Below the pieces are notes generated by a model that was given only the letters and a program-made list of their open reading frames with translations, was not told where the DNA came from and searched no databases. 64,000 bases of DNA from Hippopus hippopus (taxonomy: Eukaryota; Mollusca; Bivalvia; Cardiida; Cardiidae). The stretch spans positions 4,464,001 through 4,528,000 of the forward strand of contig OX328113.1 of assembly GCA_946811185.2 (NCBI GenBank). Direction: 5' to 3'. The position numbers and the translations under genes are program-made. Below are positions 10,268 through 21,300 of this stretch, piece by piece (the first letter of the stretch is position 1; the number at the start of each line of letters is the position of its first letter).

Positions 10268-10436
10268 GAGCCCAGAGCTTATAAAGATGCAACACAATCT
10301 GTATATTTTCAACTGTAAACCTAGGTATGACTACACACCAACTTGGAGAAGTAAGATCAACCTATATGTTACTGTAGATCAAGATTAGACCATATAGAAC
10401 ATGGATCCATAATGTCCACTATTTCACGTAAATGAG

Positions 10437-10664
10437 GCATGCTCTGGCAAGAGGAGGCTTATTGCATCTCCATGTTCCATTATACCAAGCAAGTCATCAC
10501 ATAATTAGGGATCTATAAAATTCACTTAGTCTAATGAATGATTGAATCTAGAGGAAAAGTGGTCCTTAGGCATACAGAAAATTGAATGATAGCAAAAACT
10601 TTCGGCCCAGCTCAGTCTTTACTTTTCACAGATGCATTAAGGCCCCTTTTCACAGGGCATGGCT
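10437..10664 (+). mobile_element. Family F MITE
   Basis: Inverted ends GCATGCTCTGGCAAGAGGAG and TTAAGGCCCCTTTTCACAGG / GCATGGCTC. The middle has AGTCATCACATAATTA and a box reading AGTGGTCCTTAGGCATACAG. About ten copies or fragments lie elsewhere in the window. Confidence 0.8.
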
Positions 10665-11850
10665 CATATTTTAGAAGACATATGTTTATGTCTGTGACTA
10701 TAAATTTAGATACGCCAACTTTCTCTACAGGACAAAGTGTAATGAAACCTCACTTTCATATTGTTTATCACAAGCCAAACTCAACAGTTATTTGTATCTA
10801 TTTCATGAAATGCCACGTCATGAAAAAAGGGGGCTAAATGTATAATTTCATCATGGACCCATGACCAACTGTTTTTTGTTTTTTTTTCCTGCACAGATAT
10901 CTTTTAAATCCTAGACAAAAACTAATGGAAATTCATACACGTGTTCCTTATGATGTCCTCCGATATAGATTTTTTTTTTTACTTTTTTGATATTCAATAT
11001 GCTGTCACAGAAAAAGGGGGCTTCATGTAAACTTCCATTATGGATCAATATCTCTTTAACTCAAAATCCTTTACGAAAATTGATGAAACTTCATTCATGT
11101 GTTCCTTATGATAGTCCGCCAGTATCATTATTTTACCTTTTTCAGTTTATGTTGTGTCATGGGAAAAGGCGGCTTGATGTATATTTTCATTATGGACCAA
11201 TATCTCTTTGACTACAGGACAAAATGTAATTAAACTTCATCTTCATGAAGCCACAGACAATAGTTATTTGTTTTTATTTCATGAAATGCCATGTCATGAA
11301 AAAAGGGGGCTAAATGTATAATTTCATCATAGACCAATGACTGTCTCTTCGTCCGTCTTTCCAGACACATCTCTTCTCAAATCCGAGACATAAACTAATA
11401 CAAATTCATACACATGTTCCTTATGATGTCCGCCAATATTCATTTTTTTCTTTTTTTGCTTTTTTTGCTTTTTTGATATAATACAGTGTTACAGAAAACG
11501 GGGCCTTCATGTATATTTCCATTATGGATCCATATCTCTTTAACTCAAAATCCTTGACAAAAATTGATGAAACTTCATACATGTGTTCCTTATGATAGTC
11601 CACCAATATTGTTATTTTAGCTTTTTGGATTAAATGTTGTGTCATGGAAAAAGGGCAATGGGTGTATTTTTCCATTATGGACAATATCGTTAACTACTGG
11701 ACAAAATGTTATAAAACTTCATATTTATATTATTTATCACAAGCCACAGACAATAGTTATTTGTTTTTATTTCATGAAATGCCATGTCATGAAAAAAAGG
11801 GGCTAAATGTATAATTTTATTATGGATGAAAACAAAGGACTTTGTAGACA
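10665..11850 (+). repeat. Higher-order tandem repeat (~480 bp of ~155-bp subunits)
   Basis: The block TTTCATGAAATGCCATGTCA..AAAAGGGGGCTAAATG recurs at about 10800, 11277 and 11769 (spacing ~477 and ~492). Between them lie two related subunits, one with GCTGTCACAGAAAAAGGGGG / TTCATGT and one with TTGTGTCATGG(A/G)AAAAGG. All share 'CATTATGGA(C/T)CAATATCTC' and 'ATGATAGTCC(A/G)CCA'. ORFs in this block are repeat shadows. Confidence 0.85.
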
Positions 11851-12247
11851 TCAGTCTATGGCTGCTATATAGTATGAAAAATAAAAATGTCATTTAGGGT
11901 TAACAAACATAAGTCAGGGTGAAAACCTTGTGGCAAAAGGAGAACATGCTAGTTACATGTATGTTTTGTCTTCAAGGTCAACAATCCAACATAATAATAA
12001 ATTATCTGGGTATTATTCATTTGATCAATCTCAAGGACAAAATCATTTCAAATACCAAATAGGTCTTAATTGCTAGTTATACCTTTGGTAATAAAAAGGA
12101 TGTATTTCTAGTGTCTATTAAAACACTGTATGGTCGAACCTATTCTTATGATCGCTGGAAAATTTTAGCAAACTGCAATTATTAACAACTATTGTCAGAA
12201 CCCAATAATCCCTTCTTTATTTCGTCTTGATTTATGTTGTCTGCATT

Positions 12248-12610
12248 CTAACCCTTTCCCACACAATTCCAAGTATTAACGACCCTAGAAAGAAAGCCTT
12301 TTGAAAACATTGTGGGAAAGGAGAAAATGCTGGTAACCAATATTTTCTCCTCATCCCACAATGCTTTCTACCCAATCAAAGCCAAATTCTATTGAATGAG
12401 CCACACTTAAATTGTCGTCTGTAAATGCTTTGAATTTAGAAGAGTCCAAACTTTTGTTGTTTGGTAAAGAGTTAAGGTTTAAATTTTTTGCAGTACAGTC
12501 ATATGTTTTTATGACTATGATAAGGATGGCTTTTTAAGACATCATTGGAAAAGAATACAGTGCCAGTAACCAGTATTTTTCTCCTTATTTCACCATGTTT
12601 TCTGCACAAG
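12248..12610 (+). mobile_element. Two adjacent family A MITE copies
   Basis: A near-complete copy (12248-12476) has TAACCCTTTCCCACACAATT, the core, and TTGTTTGGTAAAGAGTTAA. A degraded copy (about 12480-12610) retains AACCAGTATTTTTCTCC and ACCATGTTTTCTGC. Confidence 0.8.
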
Positions 12611-12632
12611 ATAAATACTGATTTGCTTTCAG

Positions 12633-12706
12633 ATTGTAGTCAGGTTTTTCATGCCCAAACCAGAGTATCTACAAGAAATAAGCTCACGCAGTAACAGAAT
12701 ATACAG
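12633..12706 (+). CDS. Internal exon of unrecognised host gene
   Basis: A 74-nt block has a strong acceptor (TTTGCTTTCAG at 12632) and a GTAAAT donor at 12707. Only phase 0 is open; the other two frames hit stops. It encodes IVVRFFMPKPEYLQEISS and then RSNRIY, ending with two bases (AG, phase 2). The terminal exon at 28066 begins in phase 2 and completes the codon as AGA (Arg). The reciprocal phase match over a 15 kb intron supports both exons. No domain is recognised. Confidence 0.6.
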
Positions 12707-13079
12707 GTAAATGATATACCCCTGTTTCTACCTAGAATCTATTCCAGATACATGTACCAAGCTTGGGCAGTGCTCCCTCATTCCTGATTGTCGAGGTTAA
12801 TTCTCGGTAGAGTAGACCAATGGGAATGGAGAGTTCTACCAAAATTCTACCAAGAAATAACCAATAACTGTTACAAATACTTCGAAACATACCAACCAAA
12901 AATTGACTAATTGAGTACCAGCTACAACCAAGAATAAACCAATTAAAACTCACCATACAAACCAAAATTGGGCGGCCATACTTGACTTTGTTTTGTTGAC
13001 GAAGAGGAGATCCGAAACAGGTAAAGTGTTCGATTTTTGTTGTAACATCATTGTAATGTTGCATCTGATACAATTGTAT

Positions 13080-13285
13080 AGCATGTCAGAGCTCCAGATA
13101 AGAGGGAGTGATGACATTCTAAATCCGTTATTTCTCTTCCAAACCCTATGTTATAGGTACTCATTAGAATCGTCTCGATTACACGATTCTAATGAGTATC
13201 CATAACATAGGGTTTAGTGGAGAATAACTTACATTTTCAATTATGAAATCAAAATCACTCCCTCTATCTGGAACTCTGGTATGTT
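13080..13285. repeat. Large foldback (inverted repeat)
   Basis: The inner arms are about 33 bp (AAACCCTATGTTATAGGTAC ... GTATCCATAACATAGGGTTT) with only two or three mismatches and a 9-bp loop near 13174. The outer arms continue less perfectly to CAGAGCTCCAGATAAGAGGG on the left and CCCTCTATCTGGAACTCTG on the right. Confidence 0.9.
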
Positions 13286-14290
13286 ACAAACTGCCACAAA
13301 CTATAAATATTTTAGAGGTAGATTTGTTTTTCTGTTCTCTTTCCTATAATTTTCTAGTGCTTCAAGGGCGATCTGACCTAGTTTCTGTACCTTGTGTTTT
13401 GAATTTTGTTAATTCTTACCTAAATTGTGTACATATTGCAAAGGGTTTGTTTTGTCTGTGAATTTTATAACTTCAGTTCTCATTGTACAACTCAGTCAAT
13501 GTCAGACTATTAATATTTGTTGAATGGTCATTGTTGAATAAAAGTTGGGTGGCGGTGGGTGAGAATGTGCAGTTTGTCAGTTTCCTGTGACAGAAATGTG
13601 AAACGCTCAAATCACCAGTTGATATTTAGAGCAGACTGCTGAAACAAAGAATCATGAAAGAGTGCATGTATACAGGCACATTGTCAATGTCCATTGTGAA
13701 ACATGTACCTAAAACCTTTGGTGAGGTATGAGATCAGTGCCCATAACATCTTGATAAATTATATCTGTACTACTGGCCTAAATTGGAAGCATAATGCAGA
13801 TGCATAAGGGCTAGGCAAAAAAAAAAAATGGCTAGTTTTGGTTTTTCTGCAATAAATTACATATAAATCACTGCAGTTTCTTTTTTTTGATTGTCAAAAG
13901 GTGTCTTTCTATGTTCTGTAATAATTCTGAAAGTTTCATCAAAATGGCACGCTCCATTGAAAAAGTATCATAGATTAAAAGGCTTAAAATGTCATGAGTG
14001 TGACAAAACAGTGTGACATTTTTCAAAAACTTTTGAGTTTACGATTTTATTTTGAAAAATCTTGAAAATTGTACACAATCTGGAGGTGTTTAGCTTAAAG
14101 TTATATTTCTTGGGTATAAATTAACACCATAATTTAGCACATATTACTAACAGGAACTGAAATTCACAACCTTCTGTGAATGTTGTCTATAAAAAAAAGT
14201 CTGAAAAAATTCCTGACCATTTTTTTAGGAACATTTTTTATTCTCTAAAGAAATAATCAAAAAATCATATTTGATGTGCAAGCTTTAATC
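13286..14290. other. Intron-like unclassified sequence
   Basis: AT-rich. A 72-aa ORF at 13243-13461 and other short frames show no splice or domain support. Poly-A tracts lie near 13820 and 14190. No family member is seen. Confidence 0.45.
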
Positions 14291-15615
14291 TAGGAGCTTT
14301 CAGGATCACCGGGTGTCCATTGTCTGTCATGCGTCGTCAACAATTCTTTTAGCATCATCTCCTGTAAACTACCAGGCCAATTTGGACCAAACTTGGCAAA
14401 AATGTTCCTTGGAAGGTCCTCCTTTCACTCATGCGGCCCTTGCACTGGTGTGGTGTCAACAATTCTTTAAACATTGTCTCCTTCTGAACTTGGGTGGAAT
14501 GTTCCTTTGGAGGTCCTCATTAAAATGTCTTCACAGAATTTGATTCCATCAAAAACCCTGGTTGCCATGGCAACCAAATGGAATTTTCAAAGAAATTCTT
14601 TAAAGATCTTCTCCTCTGATACAGCTGGTCAGATTTTGAAATAATTTGAAAGAAAATTTCCTTGGATGACCCTTTTCAAAAATTATTTGTGAAATTTTGA
14701 TCCGTCAAAAAACATGGCCGTGGTGGGAGGGGCCCCTTGCACTGGTGTGGTGTCAATAATTCTTTAAACATCTTCTCTCCCTTAACTGCTGGGCCAATTT
14801 GGACCAAACTTGGCTGGAATGTTCTTTGGGAGGTCCTCTTCAAAAATTATTCACAGAATTTGATTCCATCAAAAACTCTGGCTGCCATTGCAACCAAATG
14901 GAATTTTCAAAGAAATTCTTTAAAAATCTTCTCCTCTGAAACCGCTGGTCAGATTTTGAAATAATTTTAAAGAAAAGTTCCTTGGGTGACCCTTTTCTAA
15001 AATTGTTTGCGAAATTTTGATCCGTCCAAAAATATGGCCGTGGTGGGAGGGGCCCCTTGCACTGGTGTGGTGTCAACAATTCTTTAAACATCTTCTCTCC
15101 CTAAACTGCTGGGCAAATTTGGACCAAACTTGGCTGGAATGTTCCTTGGGAGGTCCTCTTCAAAAATTGTTCACAGAATTTGATTCCATGAAAAATTCAG
15201 GTTGCCATTGCAACCAAATGGAATTTTCAAAGAAATTCTTTGTAAATCTTCTCCTCTGAAACCCCTGGTCAGATTTTGAAGTAATTTCACAGAAATGTCC
15301 CTTGGATGCCCCTTTTGAAAATTTTTTCGCAAATTGTGATCCATCAAGAAACAAGGCTGTGGTGGTGAGGCCCCATTTACACTCTACGGACATGAAGAAA
15401 TTCTTAAAAATTCTTCTTTTATGAAACTACTGGTCAGATTTTGAAATAATATCACAGAAATGATCATTTGCTGCCAAATTATGCCCCTTTTTTCAACTTA
15501 GAATTTTAAGTTACAATCCAGCACCCAACAGCCAATCATTGGCACCTGCATGCTATGGTCCTCACAAAAATTCAGGTGTGCGATCCAGGGCCATCTTGGC
15601 CCTCTTGTAGTCACT
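14291..15615 (+). mobile_element. Pearl/Helitron-like element with ~300-bp tandem core
   Basis: The head (AGCTTTCAGGATCACCGGGT, then GTCTGTCATGCGTCGTCAAC) precedes about three and a half units of ~300 bp. Each contains GCACTGGTGTGGTGTCAA, AATTTGGACCAAACTTGGC and GGAATTTTCAAAGAAATTC, with a period of 301-304 bp. It closes with the 3' hairpin AGGGCCATCTTGGCCCT followed by CTTGTA. Several 75-90 aa ORFs on both strands are repeat shadows. Confidence 0.85.
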
Positions 15616-16870
15616 TCTACTGTAAATATATTTTTCCCTAGGTCCCTGGAGAGAATGTGACCCAACTTTGTCAGGAGTGTGACAATTGGTATATATTGCA
15701 AGAATGCTATTAGATAATAGCATACATGTATAATCTTACATATATTTTCCTGAAGCATGTCCCAAGTACTGATCATGAGCGATGATTTTGAGTGGCCTTC
15801 ATGTTCAGTTATTGATCACATGTCAAATATATGCATGTCAGGAGTGTGACGCAATTTTTCGTTTCAAGGTAACAACTAATTATCTCAATTATTTTAAGTG
15901 AAATAAAAAGGAGTTATATCAGATTTACCAGTCTACTCTGTGTAAGGTACCGAAAGTACATTAAGATAATGATTTAGTTATCTAAATGTATCTTATCTGA
16001 CTGGATTTTTCTCTCAGGGACAGTGGCCAAAAAGGTGTGAAAACACATTTAAAATTTAATTATTATCATATTATTTAAAATTTCTGAAAATATTGTGAAG
16101 ATGATAATCTTTTATTGTGTGGTCAATGCAAGCAGTAAAATGCTGGCAATAGAATGAATTCCAAAATCAGGCAAAAAGTAAACAAAATATAGGTAGACTT
16201 GACCTCTTTTAACGTGGTTTTGAAACTCCGTTCAGGGTCCAAAAATGTCCAGAAAAGACACTCTTCCTATAGGACAAATGACTCTGAAAAAACACTTGCC
16301 CTGCTTTGATTCTCACTGCTGCCCGACGAGAAAACCCTGTCTAATATTTGACTGACTTTTTTCAGAAGAAACAGAAATGCTAATTGACCTTTCTGTAAAT
16401 GCAAGTTTTGCACACCCACCTTAGTAATGCGGTATATTGGTTGTCAAGCCTGACAAATAAACCAGAAAACGGCATTGAATACAAAGAGAAAGAGCGTTTA
16501 TTTCAGTTTTATTCTATCTGATATTTTGCTCTTGGTTAAATATTCCAACTTTTTTCCCCAACTTTCTTATTAATTCAAACTTAATCGGCAATTTAATCAG
16601 AAAAAATACTTAAAATAATGTCATATTTATGAGGAATCGAAAAATAAAAATAATGCAAATATTTTCATAATTTCATGTTCGGTTGCAGCATTTCAAATAA
16701 AAGTAGATTGTGAGTACTGTACTGTCAGCAACAGGTATAATTACTAAAAGGGGCATAAGTTTTTAAGACATTTTGTCAGTATATAACATAATTTAATTGT
16801 AAACAATATAGGAAAAGGATTTACAATTAAACCCTTTACCACACAGTCTTGTCCTTTATCGACCTTGAAG
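15616..16870. other. Unclassified noncoding
   Basis: AT-rich. A short family A left-end fragment (TTAAACCCTTTACCACACAG) is at about 16828-16880. No exon is supported. Confidence 0.45.
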
Positions 16871-16879
16871 AAGGAGACT

Positions 16880-17110
16880 TAATATGAAAAAGGCAAAGCT
16901 TATTACGTGCGACATGTATAATGTGTGGAACAAATATTTAATAACTCGAATGACGACCTAGATTCTAGATCTTGAAATCAAGGGGTTTTGTGTTTGAATT
17001 CTGGCTTTGCAAAAACAAATTTTGAGTGTTGTTAAAAGTAGAATACATGCTTCTTTGGGGAAGGCATGTGAAATAGGGCGAACGGTCCCGGATTCCCTGA
17101 ACAAAACTAA
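16880..17110 (+). repeat. Dispersed repeat (family I), copy 1
   Basis: It contains AAAAGGCAAAGC, TCGAATGACGACCTAGATTC, a box-B-like GTGTTTGAATTCTGG, AAAAGTAGAATACATGCTTC and AGGGCGAACGGTCCC. It matches 42780-43010 in reverse, which has GGGACCGTTCGCCC and GAATGCATTCTACTTTTGG. It may be tRNA-SINE-like. Confidence 0.7.
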
Positions 17111-17277
17111 GATAAAATTTCTCTGCATTTTTGTTAATTTTTATCCAGAAAAAAATAACTTGAATTGATTATTGTTTAAAGAACATTTTACAGGGACATT
17201 TCCTCACTGCAAGTAGATCTAAATCTATAAGAGAGAGAGAAAAAGAAAGGACGTCATAACATTTGAATAAATATATT

Positions 17278-17526
17278 TGAGCCGTGTTGCGGAAAAAGAG
17301 GGTTGATGCATCTCTGTGATACCAAGAAAGTCATCACATAATTATAGATCCATATAACCCATTTTGTTTGATAACTGACTGAGTCATGAGGCATGCATGC
17401 TGGTCCTTTAACATGCTGAAAATTGATCAATAGATCTAGCATAGAGTTTTGATTCAGGTCAGCTTGCACATACTGCACAGGTAGACCTTGGTTTTTGCTG
17501 ATGTATTAAGCCCCTTTTCACAGATC
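17278..17526 (+). mobile_element. Family F MITE
   Basis: It starts GAGCCGTGTTGCGGAAAAAG and has AGTCATCACATAATTATAG, a CAGGTCAGCTTGCACATACT hairpin region, and TATTAAGCCCCTTTTCACAG at the right end. Confidence 0.8.
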
Positions 17527-17580
17527 ATAAATGCGATGCTCTCTGTAAATGGTACTTTGAAACGGTCAAAAAAACTAGTT

Positions 17581-17895
17581 GCCGAGTCACGGTAGCGCAG
17601 ATGGTAGTGTGTAGGATTTTAAAAACAGGGGTCGTTGGTTTGATCTCCGGCTCAGCCAATTTCTCTCCGAGGATAAATGATAGTTCATTGCGACAGGATT
17701 CATTCTTCTCACAGCTGATCATTGTTTCAACAATGGTTATGTGGGAAGGCAGCCAGTGGCTTGGAAAGAAAATTTTGCAGAGTACTAGTAAAAGAAACTT
17801 CAGGAAAGCATGGATAGGTGCACTGGCTGCCATGATATAACTGAAATTATGTTGAAAACGGCATTAGACACCATACAATCAATCAATCCTCAATG
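17581..17895 (+). mobile_element. tRNA-derived SINE (family B2) with 12-bp target duplication
   Basis: The tRNA head (GGTAGCGCAGATGGTAGTGT, box B GTTGGTTTGATCTCCGG) precedes a body with CATTGCGACAGGATTCATTC, GTGGCTTGGAAAGAAAAT, GATAGGTGCACTGGCTGCC and an (AATC)n tail. It is flanked by a perfect direct repeat AAAAAACTAGTT (17569-17580 and 17896-17907). ORFs on both strands are SINE-internal. Confidence 0.95.
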
Positions 17896-18245
17896 AAAAA
17901 ACTAGTTAGGTCATAATTTTTTCGACACATTTTTTTTCCGCCAAAAACCAGTTTGTGCATGACGTAAAAATAGTATGATTGATGGTGTCATCATTTGCTA
18001 GCATATACCGTTGCGTATATTTATACAAAAATAGACATTTAATACATTGAAAGTAACGAGGAAATTAGATAATCTGTATTTACTAAACTGACGATGATTT
18101 TTAAGCAATCATCCGATCTGTAGATAATTATTGTCATTTTTGACCAATCAGGTAATTGTGCAAAAAGTTGTGATATGTGTGATGCTATGGGACCAACCGG
18201 AAGACACTCAATTTTTAGTCGTCCCTTTCCAGATTTAGACTAAAA
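17896..18245 (-). repeat. Family G element segment
   Basis: In reverse it matches the interior of the 39.6-40.4 kb element. Shared blocks are CCGGAAGACAC / GTGTCTTCCGG, TGGGTTTTAGTCTAAATCT, ATATTTATACAAAAATAGA and ACTAGTT..TTTTTTTCCGC. The SINE at 17581 inserted into its right edge. Confidence 0.8.
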
Positions 18246-18457
18246 CCCAGAATGAGGTAGGAATTTCATTTTTAAAAAATCTAGAACGGTGTTAGCGGAA
18301 AACGAGTGGAAGCTTGTTATGAAAACATTTCTCTCTTTTCTTGACTTTTTAATCCTTTCAAAGACAAATCTCATCACTTGAGCAATATTTAATTTGTCGA
18401 CCGCAAACATTTTCAAAATACACAAATCTAATGTTTTGTTGTCTGGTTAAGAGTTAA
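18246..18457 (+). mobile_element. Family A MITE remnant
   Basis: A right half is present (CTTTCAAAGACAAATCTCAT, TTTAATTTGTCGACCGC, TGTTTTGTTGTCTGGTTAAGAG, TTAA). The palindromic core is lost. Confidence 0.6.
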
Positions 18458-18956
18458 TTAATACCTGTTTGAGTCTTAGAGGTGCAATAGTATTTATTTT
18501 GTGTTTAAAATTCTTAATTATAATAATCTTTGCACATCTGAAAAGTGGCACATGTCATGAATGTTCCAGTTAGGCATTAATTTTAACCCTTGGTGCGTGA
18601 AGAATATGCTGAGTGTGTAGATATAGATCAGATTGCAAATAAAATGAAACCTAGACTTGGATTTAAACGATCTGCTACTTACATTATTCAGCCTGCATAC
18701 AGTAGATTTAAGGTCTTACTTCTGTTTTGTTTCAGATGTTTAGTTTAAAGGCCAATTATCTTAATTAAATCAACTTTTGATTTAGCCGTATTTAAGTGGA
18801 TTAGCACATCTGCCATTTCAAAGGCTTTGTCGTTAAACTGTTAATTTGATAGGATGTGTGTTTGATTGCAAACCAAAATTGCCGCTCTAATCCACTTGAC
18901 CACCAGTTGTCTCATTATATCATTTAAGTTTAAAACAAACTGCCATCAATGATATA

Positions 18957-19188
18957 AACTCTTTACCAAACAAAAAGAATTTCTTGACTGAACCAAATTG
19001 AAAGCATCTAAGGATGACAAATTACATGTAGCTGAAATCATGATTTATGTCTTTGAGAGGGTAGAAAACATTGTAGGAAAAAGGAGAAAATGCTGGTTAC
19101 CAACATTTTCTCCTTTTTTCCACAATGTTTTCAAAAGCCTTCTCTTTCAGGGTCATCAAAAGTCAGGATTGTGTGGTAAAGAGTTAAC
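18957..19188 (-). mobile_element. Family A MITE, reverse orientation
   Basis: Here the long half comes first (AACTCTTTACCAAACAAAAAG, ATTGAAAGCATCTAAGGATG), then the core with TGGTTACCAACATTTTC, then AGGATTGTGTGGTAAAGAGTTAA. Confidence 0.85.
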
Positions 19189-19221
19189 AAGTTTCTTAAC
19201 TGACGGCACACTTAACACATT

Positions 19222-21176
19222 TTTAGCTCACCTGAGCACAATGTGCTCAAGGTGAGCTTTTGTGATCGTGCTGTGTCCGGCGTCCGTCGTGCGTCGTCAA
19301 CTTTTACCTTGTGTATGTTCTAGAGGCCACATTATCAGTCTGATACTCGTGAAACTTGGTCAGAATGTTTGTCTTGATAATATCTCGGACGAGTTCGAAA
19401 ATGGGTCATGTCAGGTCAAAAACTAGGTCACTAGGTCAAATCTTAGAAAAACCTTGTGTACACTCTAGAGGCCACATTTTCAGTCCAAAACTCCTGAAAG
19501 TTGGTCAGAATCTTTGTCTTGATGATATCTCAAACAAGTTCGAAAATGGGTCATGTCGGGTCAAAAACTAGGTCACTAGGTCAAATCTTAGAAAAACCTT
19601 GTGCACGCTCTAGAAGCCATATTTTCTGCCCTAAACTCTTGAAAGTTGGTCAGAATGCTTGTCTTGATGATACCTCAGACAAGGTTGAAAATGGGTCATG
19701 TCGGGTCAAAAACTAGGTCACTAGGTCAAATCTTTGAAAAAACCTTGTGTACGCTCTAGAGGCCACATTTTCAGTCCAAAACTCTTGAAAATTGGTCAGA
19801 ATATTTTTCTTGATGATATCTCGAAGAAGTTCTAAAACGGGTCATGTTGGGTCAAAAACTAGGTCACTAGGTCAAATCTTAGAAAAACCTTGTGTACGCG
19901 CTAGAGGCCACATTTTCAGTCCAAAACTCCTGAAAATTGGTCAGAATGTTTGTCTTGATGACTTCTCGATTGAGTTCCAAAGTGGGTCATGTCCAGTCAA
20001 AAACTAGGTCACTGGGTCAAATCTTAGAAAAACCTGGTGTACGCTGTAGAAACCACATTTTCTGTCCAAAACTCTTTAAAGTTGGTCAGAATATTTTTCT
20101 TGTTGATATCTCAAATGAGTTTTAAAATAGGTCATGTCCAGTCAAAAACTAGGTCACTAGGTCAAATCTTTGAAAAACCTGGTGTATGCTGTAGAAGCCA
20201 CATTTTTTGTCCAAAACTCCTAAAAATTGGTCAGAATATTTTTCTTGATGATATCTCAAATGAGTTTTAAAATGGGTCATGTGGGGTCAAAAACTAGGTC
20301 ACTAGGTCAAATCTTAGAAAGACCTTGTGTACGCTGTAGAAGCCACATTTTCTGTCCAAAACTCGTGAAAGTTGGTCAGAATGTTTGTCTTGATGATACC
20401 TCAGACGAGTTTGCAAAAGGGTCAGATCAGGTCAAACATTAGGTCACTAGGTCAAATCTTAGAAAAACTATGTGTATGCTCTAGAGGCCACATTTTCCGT
20501 CCAAAAACCTTGAAAATTGGTCAAAATGTTTGTCTTGATGATACCTTGCATGAGTTTGAAAATGGGTCATGTCCAGTCAATAACTAGGTCACTAGGTCAA
20601 ATCTTAGAAAAACCTTGTGTACGCTATAGAGGCCACATTTTCTGTCCAAAATTCTTGATAGTCAGAATGTTTGCCTTGATGATATCTCAGACGAGTTCAA
20701 AAACAGAACATGTTAGGTTGAAAACTAGGTCACTAGGTCATATCTTAGAAAAACCTTGTGTAGGCTCTAGAGGCCACATTTTCAGCCAAAAACTCTTGAA
20801 AGTTGGTCAGAATATTTGTCTTGCTTATATCTTGGATGAGTTCGAATGTGGGTCATGTCTGGTCAAAATCTAGGTCACTACGTCAGATCTTAGAAAAACC
20901 TTGTGTATGCTCTAGAGGCCACATTTTCAATCCTATACTCCTGAAAGTTGGTCAGAATGTTTGTCTTGATGATTTCTTGGACCAGTTTGCAAGTGGATCA
21001 TTATGGGTCAATAACTAGGTCACTGACTCAAATCTTCAAAAAACCTTTTTCAGTCAAATACTCATGAAAATCTTGGTAGAATGTTTGTCATAATATCTCA
21101 AAAGAGATTGAAAATGGGTCATGTTTGGTCAAAAGACTCAGGTGAGCGACTTCAGGGCCATCATGGCTCTCTTGTA
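19222..21176 (+). mobile_element. Pearl/Helitron-like element with 145-bp array, copy 1
   Basis: The head hairpin (TAGCTCACCTGAGCACAATG / TGCTCAAGGTGAGCT) and GTCCGGCGTCCGTCGTGCG repeats precede about 13 units of 145 bp. Each unit contains TCTAGAGGCCACATTTTC, GTTGGTCAGAATGTTTG and AACTAGGTCACTAGGTCAAA. The element ends at CAGGTGAGCGACTTC and the hairpin AGGGCCATCATGGCTCT-CTTGT. The serial 71-aa ORFs arise because 145 is not a multiple of three, so every unit re-opens the same frame. Confidence 0.92.
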
Positions 21177-21300
21177 AAATCATCAAACAACCAGTTTCCA
21201 GTACCCTAAATTGAAACTTTTCTGCTGAATCAGACAATCTATGAATATTTGAAATGCATGTAATTTGGTGTAATTTGTTATCGAATATGATGTTGAGACA
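21177..21300. other. Spacer
   Basis: Short unique sequence between the 145-bp array and the next element. Confidence 0.4.

Noticed and set aside
12732..13073. 113-aa minus-strand ORF
   Set aside because: No family resemblance and no flanking splice sites.
19356..21018. Series of ~71-aa ORFs as a tandem protein family
   Set aside because: They follow from re-reading a 145-bp noncoding repeat and sit inside a hairpin-ended mobile element.
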